Below, one piece after another: positions 22,491-31,650 of a DNA stretch of 64,000 nt. The stretch spans positions 62,001 through 126,000 of the forward strand of contig CAJHQP010000762.1 in NCBI GenBank assembly GCA_905132765.1, given 5' to 3'. Under the pieces are notes generated by a model, which saw only the letters and a program-made list of their open reading frames with translations, ran no database searches and was not told the DNA's origin. Position 1 is the stretch's first letter; every line of letters starts with the position of its first letter. The position numbers and the translations under genes are program-made. This DNA is from Moricandia arvensis (taxonomy: Eukaryota > Streptophyta > Magnoliopsida > Brassicales > Brassicaceae).

Positions 22491-23681
22491 TGAGAGCGTG
22501 CGGGTTAACATTTATGTTAATGCACTTTATCAAATTAACTCTACGAACTACTTTTGCCAAGAGAGGTCAAATTGCAGTACTTAGGGATCGAATCCACAGA
22601 GAGCAAGGACACATAATAGATTTCTATAATTCTAATGGTTAAGCTAGACAATCTATAAATAGAGGTTTGATTGTAAGTTTATCAGGAAAAGAAAATTGTC
22701 TAAAATACTAAAGTTAATGAAAATATGGAAAACAATTTAGGGTTTCAAGCAAGTGAATTATAATGGATAGGATGCAGGAAATTATTAATATACGAGGACA
22801 GTAAATGTTAACTAGTTTGACCTCCTCTTGTCCCAAATCTTGTATACGGACAGATAAGTACACCATCGATCGACGGCTAAGGCCGAGTGTTGATCGACGC
22901 TAATCAGACATGAAGTATGTCCGCTATGCTAATTAGACCAGTTCTCGCATGCATCTAACAACCTAGCTTAATAAAATCAATTCTGGCACAAACCCTACTC
23001 TCGTAGTTGTCCATGTTCTAAGTTCAGGTTTCTAGTTAGCTACTCTAGAACGCAAGCATTAAACACAATTCCAAAGATTAAAATTACTTCATCCTAACAA
23101 TCCTATTTTGGGGCTAATTCATCATTACCATTATAAACCATAAATCTAACAGGTGAATTACTCAGGCATGATTAAAGAAAACATGATGAACTAAATAATA
23201 TAATGCATAGAATAATAAATAGGGTTCCAATACAAATCTCTGAAGAAGTTCAGATCTTCTCACTAAACTACTAAAAACTTAATGCAATAAAACTAAAAGC
23301 TGTAAAAACGGTAGGTGTGTGGTCCCTCTGCCTAAACAATGGCTAACCCATATAAACTAGATCAAAACTCGTCTATGGGCATTTTTGTAATTCATCTTGA
23401 CTTGGGCTTGAAGTTGACCAATACTCTATGAGTGGGCCGTTGATTGACCACAAGGATGCCCCGTCGATCGATGGTCATGCTTGACTTTGAATCATACTTA
23501 GCTAAACATGAACATCTTCTGGATATCTCTTCTGGATACTCTAACAAGTTCCATGATCTCCATAATGCTCCAAAACATACATTGACCTGTAAAAACTCTA
23601 AAACACAGTCCAAACACACATACAAGACTCCGAATAGGGTCCAAATAATGGTCTAAAACTAGTAAATAACAAGGTATATCA
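22491..23681 (-). repeat. G1 gypsy 5' LTR (minus orientation)
   Basis: Partner of 10966-12161. It is bounded by tgagagcgtgcggg and caaggtatatca and flanked on the right by the gtagt duplication. Motif pairs lie at 22865-22900 and 23437-23476. Confidence 0.88.
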
Positions 23682-23686
23682 GTAGT

Positions 23687-24645
23687 ATCTGCTAGATCTC
23701 TGGTTAGCAAATGACTAATGAAAAGGGTGGGATCAGGGTCATCTATTTCAATATGGAATGACTTCTAGCTCCCAACAACTAGCCCGAGACCAGCAAACAA
23801 TAATCATTAAACCTCTACATTGATCTTACAATGGATTCTCTCATCAATACATCATCACGAACATGGAATTTAGAAGCCTTTAGCAATTGGTGGACCTGCA
23901 GGACGCAAAGATTATAGAAAGTATTCCATTAAGTCGTACGCAAGTAGTGGATAAGGATAGATGGCATTTCACGGAAAATGGGAAACGCACAGTAAAATAT
24001 GGTTATCAGGTGGATCGGGTATACCCGATACCGGAAGGGTGTCACCAGAGTATGGACCAACTGTGACTCCTGTAAAGGCTCATTGTTGAAAAATTCGTTG
24101 TCCACCAAGGATAAAACATTTTTTATGGCAAATAGTATTGGGGTGTATACCGGTGAAGAAAAAATAATGGGCGAGAGGGATACATGGGGATACCCAGTGC
24201 GCTAGATGTGGCGAGACGGAGGAATCAATCAATCATGTGTTATTTCAATGCCTCTCGACGGTTTAGTTTTGGGCCCTATCCAAGATCCCATCGAATCATG
24301 ATATTTTTTCATCTCAATATCTTTTTGTCAATATGGATCACTTGTTTTGGAGGGTTTTGCCGGCCATGGATGATCATCAGTTTGCATGGATTTTATGGTG
24401 CCTCTGGAAACGTCGTAATAACAAGGTGTTTAGTAATATAGATGTTGGCCCTAGGGATACTATCAAACTGGCAGAAACTGAATCCCTACTATGGGCCGAG
24501 GCACAAAAATCAGTTGAACGAAGGGTTACGCACTCTAGGAACTCAGAGGAAACAAGCTTAACAGACATTCCGGGACGATGGTGTTTTACGGATGGGTCAT
24601 GAAAGGATAGGGAAAATTTCTTGGGTCATGTCTGGTATAGACACA
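23687..24645 (+). pseudogene. LINE ORF2 C-terminus: zf-RVT and RNase H region, broken
   Basis: It continues the LINE reading across the gypsy insertion: SARSLVSK (about 23689), VGSGSSISIWND, then DRWHFTENGKRTVKYGYQV. A shifted Cys-rich zf-RVT region (24085-24270) follows, then FAWILWCLWKRRNNKVFSN, and GRWCFTDGS at the start of the RNase H domain (24573-24600). A TGA follows directly at 24600-24602, and similarity fades by about 24645. Many stops. Confidence 0.8.
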
Positions 24646-25251
24646 GGAAAGGTATAAACAAAGAAATAAACAACACAAAATAGTCAATTTCAAAATTAAC
24701 ATATGCATTGACCAAAATGCTTCTCTAGAAGTTTTCTCGGTGAAGTCTTCTACGCGAAACAATCTGGAATTGTTTGAATATCATATCTGAAAGACTTCGG
24801 TCCTTCTACCTATGAGATGGTTCAAATGTAAGGCTATGTTAAGTCCACATCCATTCAAGTCTCTCTACTTTTCCATGTTTTTGTCTCAGCGTTTACTTGA
24901 TATTTTAAGAATAGTTCATTGTAATTTCGGTATCTAACAAGACCATTGGTAAACAAACAGGTTGAACAAATTGTATTCATGACATCCTTAATCAGCAACA
25001 TGGCAAAAAATTGTGAGAAACTTCTGGTTTGCAAGATAGAATCAAACTTATGAAGACATTTTGCTTTAACAAAGAGGTAATTTTCATTAGTTTTTCTTGT
25101 ATTTTCTTGGCTTCCACTTACTATCACATCTACGTGAAGGAAGATTCTACAAATGTTTATAACTTTATATTGAAATCCTTGGAGATGGCAGGTGAACAAT
25201 GACAATATTGTAAGAGACCAAAAAGCTTATAGATTCCAACTTGATGCTTAC
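24646..25251. other. Unassigned DNA, no gene recognised
   Basis: About 600 bp between the end of LINE similarity and the solo LTR. A minus-strand open stretch of 116 codons (24855-25205) exists, but I recognise no family in it and give it no function. Confidence 0.4.
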
Positions 25252-26734
25252 TGATGTGTTGTGATTTTGCATAGTCTTAGCTTTGTTATTTCATATATAT
25301 TCATGCATTAATCTTAAATTTAGGTGCATTTAGAGTCTATTACATGTACATTTGCATCTTGTAGGTGTTGGATGAGCTATTTGGAGCTTTGGAGGTGATT
25401 AGAACACAAAAGAAGCAAAAATAAGCATCGATCGATCGATCCGTTTTTGATGAAAAACTGGATCGATCGATCCAAGAAAGCCGAGAGCAAAATGGTAAAG
25501 TGATCGATCGATCCGAAATCCAGATCGATCGATTTGGACATGGATCGATCGATCCATTTATATGAAAAAAATGGATCGATCGATCGGGACAACCTGTGTC
25601 ACCTTTCATGTGCTGGACGAGTTTGGTGGATCAAGTGGCCTAATTTTCTCTACCTTTTCTGAAGAGCCAAGTTTACATTTGCCTTGTAAAGGGTCAAAAG
25701 GTGTGTGCAAATGGGATAAAGTGGAAGAAACATCAATGAGTGTGTTTAATTTTAGATCTAGATCTTAACTTTGTAATATGGGGGGTGGGTTGTTCTTCAC
25801 CTATAAATAGAACCCCAAACCCCATGGCAAAACACACCATCTCCTTCTGAGTCTTCTTCTGTCTAATAGAGTTTATCACTTTCATTTTAAGTCTTGTTTT
25901 ATTTTAAGTTCTTGTTTGAAAACAATTGTTCTTAGTATTATTAAGTGTTCTTGAAGTTTATGTTATAAAGTCTTGTTTTCTTTAGCTATTCTCTTCATCT
26001 ACATTCTGTTTCTTGTTTTCATATATTATATCATCTTGATTATGCTTCTATCCATCATGGGATTAAGTGTAAACAAGATGATTAGTGAGTAGTCATCCTT
26101 AGGATCAATGGGTTAGGTAGATTAATGGGTGGTTAGAAAAGAGTTAAGATGTTCTAATGGTAAAGTACTTAAATTTCTATGCTTACTAAGTGTTCTTAAT
26201 GCTAGATTGATTTTGGCCATTTTAATCTAGATCCTAAGTGTTTGTAGGGCATCGAAAGTGTTTGCATAATGCTTGAAATAACTTAGTAATGCTCTAGTAA
26301 ACAAAACGAACGGAAGTTGATGTTTAGATTGCTAGATGGCTAGTAGACTAAATCTTAATGTATGTTTGAATGAACAAAACGAACGGAAGTTGATGTTTAG
26401 TTCATAATTGCATAAGGGTTTCTACCATCGAAAGTGGATTAACCTATATTGAATGAGTTCTAGGCCTATAGAAAGATATGTTTATTTGAAGTTAGACACC
26501 TTGATTTAGAACTACCACCCTGAAATCGATTACCTAAGTACCCATTGGTTCTTCTTTGTTTAATTTGTATTAAAACTTGATCATTTCACATTGTTTCCTG
26601 CTACTACAAATCTTATTGGATTGCATTTAGATTAAGCACAACCTGTACTCTCTCTGTCTCACACTCACTTAGGATTGGATTGACATCCTTTCTATACTAC
26701 ATTGATTTGCTCTGAGGATTAAAAATCCTTATCA
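25252..26734 (+). repeat. Solo LTR of an Athila-like gypsy element
   Basis: A 1483-bp unit begins TGATGTGTTGTG and ends ATCCTTATCA. It is flanked by the exact 5-bp duplication cttac (25247-25251 and 26735-26739). No primer site or polypurine tract adjoins it, so the internal region was lost by LTR-LTR recombination. The overall layout matches the LTR at 44926-46380: similar start, inverted motif array after about 175 bp, and a similar end. A TATA box (tataaatag) is at 25802-25810. The array 25427-25588 contains palindromic ggatcgatcgatcc copies. Confidence 0.9.
25427..25588. repeat. Array of ggatcgatcgatcc-type palindromes in the solo LTR
   Basis: Six atcgatcgatcga-core motifs occur in three pairs. 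In the first pair the spacer is itself an inverted repeat (gtttttgatgaaaaac), and the third has attt...aaat next to the motifs. Each pair could fold as a stem-loop of about 35-50 nt. Confidence 0.8.
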
Positions 26735-26739
26735 CTTAC

Positions 26740-27990
26740 ACAAGTGACATGTCAACATCGTACGAAGGGGGGGGGGAGTCTCAATTCCCGTTCCTAGATA
26801 ATTCATAGTATCCACCAATTGCACCACAAATGTGATGCGCCCTTGGATAGCACACCGGGCAAAGCAGACATGCATGGCTTGATCATGGAAAGCAGTAAAG
26901 ATATATGTTCATTGTTTGACTCCTATCTTCCAAACCACGAGGCTTCTACGCATGAAATCAATTGGATAACGTTCTCAACTCAATTATGTATCTCCTTGAA
27001 GAATAATCAGATCAAATGGAGTTCAGATGTGGGAGTTATGCCATTTAAAAACCAGGTTATCTTCAGTTCTCGTGAATTCAGACATGTGCACATTCAGGTG
27101 AGCTAGACCGACACTACCTTGGAGCTGGATGAGCTAATTGACACTATCTTAGATGAACTGAATACTCAAGTGAGGTGGAATTACAATATCCTAGACGAGA
27201 TGATCTGGATTGACACTTATTTGGACGAGCTGAGCGAGCTAGTTCGATCTTCCGAGTTGGTACGACCATCCGAGAAACTGAAAATGGCTAACCTTATTTA
27301 TGATGGACCAACGACCAATTCAATCATGCCAAAGAATATTATTCATGATTAAAATTTCCAAGAAATCATTGGGCTTGATGGTTTTTGAAAATATTCAAAA
27401 ACGGACTTGTTTGGGCTAAATGGAGAAACCGATAAAATATTGGCTAAGGGAAAAGATGGATTTCGACCAGGCCTCAATGGGACATGTATTGGCCCATATC
27501 ATGAGCATATTCTTCACTTTTCAAAGTCCTGGTCGTGACTATATCAAGAGGTAGTCCAAGTTTCATTCAAAATAATAATTTAGTCAAGTCTTTGTTTGTA
27601 TTTTTCTATGTGAGTTTTTCCACAGAATTCTAAGTCTTTTCATATGCCTTTGCTACTATAAATATGTAATCTTTCTATAGAAATAAATCAATCAATTTTC
27701 TTCTTATTTTAAGTTTATTCTCTTTGTTCTTTGTTTAGAGCATTTATGTTTCTTGGTGAGGTTATCTCCGAGTAAATAAACCTTCGTTCGTTGGACTTGT
27801 GCGTCACATCAAGCAACGACGAATCTCTGGTAGTATCATCGGGCCGTCCGCAACCCTTTGTGTCACCATTAAACCCATCAGTTCTTCCTTCTTGGCGAGT
27901 TCATATCCTTCAAACCATTTGTGTGATCCTTTCCGAATCTAGGACGTATCAAAATGTCTCATATCTCAATTAATCTTTGTGCAACGTCTG
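26740..27990 (+). mobile_element. Ty3/gypsy relic (3' internal part and possible LTR)
   Basis: The segments 26819-27106 and 27119-27352 read proteins rich in repeated (I/L)DEL(...)DEL, such as ELDELIDTILDELNTQVRW, with ELVRPSEK. This LDEL-rich tail is familiar from Brassicaceae gypsy polyproteins. The 27360-27990 stretch has an LTR-like layout: tataaat near 27656, then a leader ending near tctaggacgtatc. I could not find a second copy in the window, so boundaries are guesses. Confidence 0.45.
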
Positions 27991-28904
27991 TGTTCTAGAG
28001 AATTTTTTATGATCATCTTCTTAAGCAAGAACACTATAATTCTATATTTAGGTAAGATAAGGTGCTAGTAATGGTTTTCAGAAGATAGCATGATTGTGTA
28101 CATTATGTCAAGAAATAGATATTGCGAATGAATTAGCAGGAAACATTAAAACAATCATGATACCATGTGCAATCCGTTAAACTATAAGTTTCAAGAATTC
28201 TCTATATTATCAGCTATCAAGGAACATAATAACAAAATTTATTGTTGTAATGATGTAAATTTTTGACATTAGAAGAGGAGTCATTATCAAAAATGCTAGA
28301 ATACATATTGTCTAAGTGTGTACTATTCTTAACGTCTCTTGATAAAAAAAATTGTAAGCAGATCTTGCTCCATACCACTTAACTTGTATTTTTCTGCAGA
28401 TTATTAGTCTACAATACGTCTAGTTCCAGATAATTGCTTACCTAAATTTATGGTTTACTATCAAGAAGAGGCCCATAATATATAGGGCATTCTTAACTCA
28501 AAACTAGAATGTACATTAATAAAGAATGTGATCCATATAGTGTGGCTCATATGGTGGCTTGAACCTGCTAAATTGTTGATGAACTTGAAAGCAAAACCAA
28601 GACAATGGACCACATAAATTGGTTATTTTACTTTAGTGACCAGCGTTAAGATGGATGTTAGTGTCATGTTCTTGCCTTACACGGATAAGTTTTTTTGTCT
28701 GGCACACATGAAAATTTGGAGGAAAATGAAGATTGTTGGATAGAGTCCTTTGACAAATCTCATCTTTAAGTCATTCTCTAAATGCCCACTGATTTTACAC
28801 ATTTGTAACTCACCAAACAAAGTCAAAGACCAAACCTTTTAGCTCTTTAACAGAATCTTGGTCTCCTTCATAAACCCTTAAATCAAAAGATCTCATAAAA
28901 TTTC
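27991..28904. other. AT-rich intergenic DNA, no gene seen
   Basis: Nothing recognisable. It directly precedes the SARD4 relic and may include its old promoter. Confidence 0.4.
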
Positions 28905-29855
28905 ATGGCTTCATTTCTAGTGTTCATCTTCGCCAATTTTTTTCCTTTGATCATCTCTTATGAGATCTTGATCAATCACTTTCATACCTATCTTATCGTA
29001 CAATCCTAAAAAACTACAAGCCTTCTCCGCCAGCACTACATTATTTCACCACCTTCCTCTCTCATCCTTATCCCTTCTTGGTCATCTTCTCCTTCTCTTC
29101 CTTACATGGCTTGTAACTTGTTTCCCTCGTAATTCCTCTCAAAACTTACATGGCATCCATGGATCCTACACCTTCTTCAGTTCCACAATAGTAAAAAACT
29201 TAGATTCAGTGGATGGCCCTGTTTTAAACCCTTATTGTACTTCTTTTGTTTCAATTGAACCTCCAAAATCCTAGCTAGGTAAGAAATCCAGGTGCTGATC
29301 ATGGTTTGGTTTCGGTGCCCTCGCACCACACCTAATCAAATCATATCTATATGTGAAATCAAGCTTGGGAAGAGTGATCATATGGAATATAACTCCTCAA
29401 AAAGCTTAGGATTTAGCTAAAACTCTCTAAGGATTCTCAACACATCAAGATCTCATTCGAGATCCATGACTTCTTAGATGAGATTTTTCCTCTTGGAGAT
29501 ATCATTAGTTGTGCAACAAACTCAACCATTATATTGGTTAAAGGTGAGTTCTTGAAACCAAGAACACATTTTGATCTTGTTGGATCGTTTAGCCATGAAA
29601 TTAAGGATGACAATGAATTAAAAAGAGGAGTATTTGTGGATAACGACACTGTGTTGGCAGAAGATGAAGAGCTGGTGGGAGTGTTTTAGAGACGAGTGAT
29701 TAAGAGAAAAGAGATTTGTGGGAACTTGGTTGAGCTGATAAATAGAGACATGGAAAGGAGAAACAATTCGAATGAAATAAGGTTTCCAAGTCTGTTAGTC
29801 TGGGTACTATTCATCTCTTAGATGTGCAGCTTGTCATGAGACTAATAAGCTTGAT
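28905..29855 (+). pseudogene. SARD4: SARD4 / ornithine cyclodeaminase-like (mu-crystallin family) pseudogene
   Basis: Pieces read collinearly with the Arabidopsis SAR-DEFICIENT 4 protein as I remember it. These are MASFLVFIFANFFPLIISYE (28905), SLLIPSWSSSPSLPYM (about 29060-29110), QVLIMVWF near 29290, then a long open stretch from about 29452: DEIFPLGDIISCATNSTIIL, VKGEFLKPRTHFDLVGSFSH and GVFVDNDTVLAEDEELVG. A TAG at about 29686 lies where the family continues with a Glu-Arg pair. ICGNLVELINRDMERRN follows to about 29770. Earlier parts hold several stops and shifts. The living enzyme is a plastid reductase that makes pipecolate for systemic acquired resistance. This copy is dead. It sits about 1.8 kb upstream of NLE1, as in Arabidopsis. 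Confidence 0.75.
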
Positions 29856-31048
29856 GATGTGGAGGATGGGTCATCAAATGAAGTAGAGCCATGAGTTGTA
29901 GCAGAAAGTTTTCCGTTGAAGAGTATGAGAATAAATAGAAGAGCTTCGAGGTTTACAAGCTTAACCTTTGGATTTTGGATGAGACAAGAGTTTTGAGGAA
30001 GCTTCGATCGGGTTAGGCCGAACTTCATCAGTCAGATTCAAAGTGTGACTTCTTTACTTTTTCATTCCATAGATCATTGTTTGTGTGTTGGGGTTGAGTT
30101 TAGAGAGTGATCTAGAGAATATTTAGTGCCTAAACTCTATCAAATACTTATCTTAATCGTTTTAAGTAGTGAATTTTTTTCAGAAAAATGTGCTTTTGAA
30201 CATGCACGAAATAACATATATTGGTATGGTTTTTTATAATAAATTCATACATTGCATTAGTCATTTGTTATATAAAACTATATATGCAGATTGGTTTTCA
30301 ACTTTGGAATTTGTTGAATTCTTATTGCTACAAGTGAAGGAAGATGATTTTATGGTTGTTAATATAACCTTCTATTTATTTTTCGAACAAAAATTACACC
30401 ATAAATAACACCAATGAAAAGAACTAGAGATTACAATCTCTTGTCAATCATAACCTAACCACAAATAAGTATAAACGAGTGGCCAATACTACCATGTATG
30501 AACTTCAAATGCGCAAGGCTGAACCAAACCACAAAGACATATCTACAATGTAATCTTCTTAATAACTAGAACTTCAAGTTTGGATATCCAATACTTCAAA
30601 TTCTTTTTATGTTGATGTACGTACTCGAATTTTGAACAATTTTCTTGACTCGATTCATTCTTTACCGGGTATTTCATAACTGAAATGTTTTGTTGGATGT
30701 GGTGTATTAGCTGGCTTTATCTTTTTCAACCAAACTTTTTGGACCAAATTTCTTTTATTTGACTTCGCTTTGGCCTTTGATCTCTTTTTAATCAGCTTTG
30801 ATTTTTAGGTTGAAATACATATATATTCTAACATTTATCCATTTAATATTTGATTAAGTACCAAAATTAGATTAAAAATATAGAATATTAAATGATGTTA
30901 AACCATTTAAAAACTAAACATGTGAAATATCAGTATCATATGTAATGGATATGAATCTCTCATGCCCTCCAACGGTCATCAAATTGTACTCGTTGCTTAA
31001 TCTTCTAAACTTGTTAAATTTTATAAAAGCTTAAGCCATAGCATCCAA
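29856..31048. other. AT-rich intergenic DNA, no gene seen
   Basis: No convincing gene. A 64-codon minus-strand open stretch (29834-30028) with a hydrophobic segment (LEALLFILILFNG) has no family I recognise. From about 30890 the DNA is part of a local duplication with 31190 onward. Confidence 0.4.
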
Positions 31049-31120
31049 GCCGTCTTAGCTCAGTGGTAGAGCGCGTGACTTTTAATCCCGTGGCCGTGGG
31101 TTCGATCCCCACAGACGGCG
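31049..31120 (+). tRNA. tRNA-Lys (anticodon UUU)
   Basis: A 72-nt cloverleaf. The acceptor stem gccgtct/agacggc has discriminator g. The D arm is gctcagtggtagagc. The anticodon loop is cttttaa, with anticodon ttt. The variable region has 5 nt, and the T arm is gtggg-ttcgatc-cccac. One mismatch (T x C) sits in the middle of the anticodon stem (cgtga/tcccg). The A and B box promoter elements are intact. No CCA is encoded, as usual in eukaryotes. It is followed by a short T-rich stretch (tttttctctttttt at 31129-31142) able to stop Pol III. Confidence 0.93.
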
Positions 31121-31128
31121 ATATACTA

Positions 31129-31142
31129 TTTTTCTCTTTTTT
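31129..31142 (+). terminator. Pol III terminator of tRNA-Lys
   Basis: An oligo-T run begins 9 bases after the tRNA, the standard Pol III stop. Confidence 0.6.
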
Positions 31143-31345
31143 CTAAATACGTTGTTGTACTCGAATCGGCCTTATCTTTCTACAATTATTTTTTTTAGAC
31201 TATTTGAAAATTAAACATGTGAAACATCAATACCTTATAAATTGGATATGAACCTCCCTCATGCCCTCCAACATCATCAAATTATACTTTTGTGAATCTA
31301 TTATTAATTGTTAAAAAGTTTACATCTTATTAACTATTTATCCAT

Positions 31346-31413
31346 GCCGTCTTAGCTAAGTGGTAGAATGTGTGACTTTTAATCCCGTGACCCTGGGTTC
31401 GATAGACTGTGCG
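31346..31413 (+). pseudogene. tRNA-Lys pseudogene
   Basis: A decayed duplicate of the tRNA at 31049. The acceptor 5' strand and anticodon arm are kept, including the same stem mismatch. The D arm is altered (agctaag...gaatg), and the T arm and 3' acceptor are destroyed (gatagactgtgcg). Upstream flanks of the two copies also match (gatatgaa.ctc..tcatgccctccaac). Confidence 0.85.
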
Positions 31414-31523
31414 ATATATATTTCTTTTCTTAAAATATGTTATTTTTCGATAATCCATAAATATTATTTTAAACAAAACAAAAAGTAAAGATGACCAAAA
31501 AAAAAAAAAGTATTGTGGTTTGT

Positions 31524-31529
31524 GGCCCA
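31524..31529 (+). promoter_or_regulatory. Site II-type GGCCCA motif upstream of NLE1
   Basis: ggcccaaa lies about 120 bp before the NLE1 ATG. GGCCCA/TGGGCC (site II) motifs are common in plant promoters of ribosome-related genes. A single copy is weak evidence. Confidence 0.35.
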
Positions 31530-31650
31530 AACCTAATAGCTTTGGGTCGAATAAAAGAAAACCAAACCTAATTTGTTGTCTTCGTTTTTTCTCGAAACGG
31601 CCAACACGAAGTCGGAGTTGTCTCAGTGAACGCTCCTTCCTGGTCTCGTG

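Larger units (their letters stand above)
10966..23681 (-). mobile_element. Athila-like Ty3/gypsy element (family G1), minus strand, with hAT insertion
   Basis: LTRs of 1196 bp (10966-12161) and 1191 bp (22491-23681) are flanked by the 5-bp duplication gtagt (10961-10965 and 23682-23686). On the minus strand a primer site tttggcgtcattgccgg follows the 5' LTR, and a taagtctgggggagt polypurine tract precedes the 3' LTR. The inside has gag and protease relics but no recognisable RT or integrase. A third, shorter related LTR lies at 16867-17737, and a hAT element at about 12265-16711. The LTRs are visibly diverged, so this is an old insertion. Confidence 0.88.
3721..24645 (+). mobile_element. L1-type LINE, split by three later insertions
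   Basis: Pieces of one plant L1 lie in order and in the same orientation. They are the ORF1 tail (3728-4200), inter-ORF DNA (4201-4873 and about 7314-7457), endonuclease (7458-8112), RT (8916-10960), and zinc-knuckle/RNase H region (23687-24645). The breaks coincide exactly with a CACTA, a Cassandra and a gypsy element. At the last two, the LINE protein reads straight across once one copy of the target duplication is skipped. This element is therefore the oldest resident here. No poly-A tail is recognisable. Confidence 0.85.

Noticed and set aside
24855..25205. 116-codon minus-strand ORF as a gene
   Set aside because: No domain, no recognisable homologue, and AT-rich surroundings. Kept only as an unassigned stretch.
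25340..25609. Minus-strand ORFs with SIDRSI-type repeats over the solo LTR
   Set aside because: They are produced by the palindromic atcgatcgatc motifs, not by protein-level constraint.
29834..30028. Small minus-strand ORF with a hydrophobic segment as a secreted peptide gene
   Set aside because: The hydrophobic part is internal rather than N-terminal and no family motif follows. It lies in the debris after the SARD4 relic.
31330..31530. Minus-strand ORF between the tRNA relic and NLE1
   Set aside because: It overlaps the tRNA pseudogene and an A-rich run, with no conserved features.
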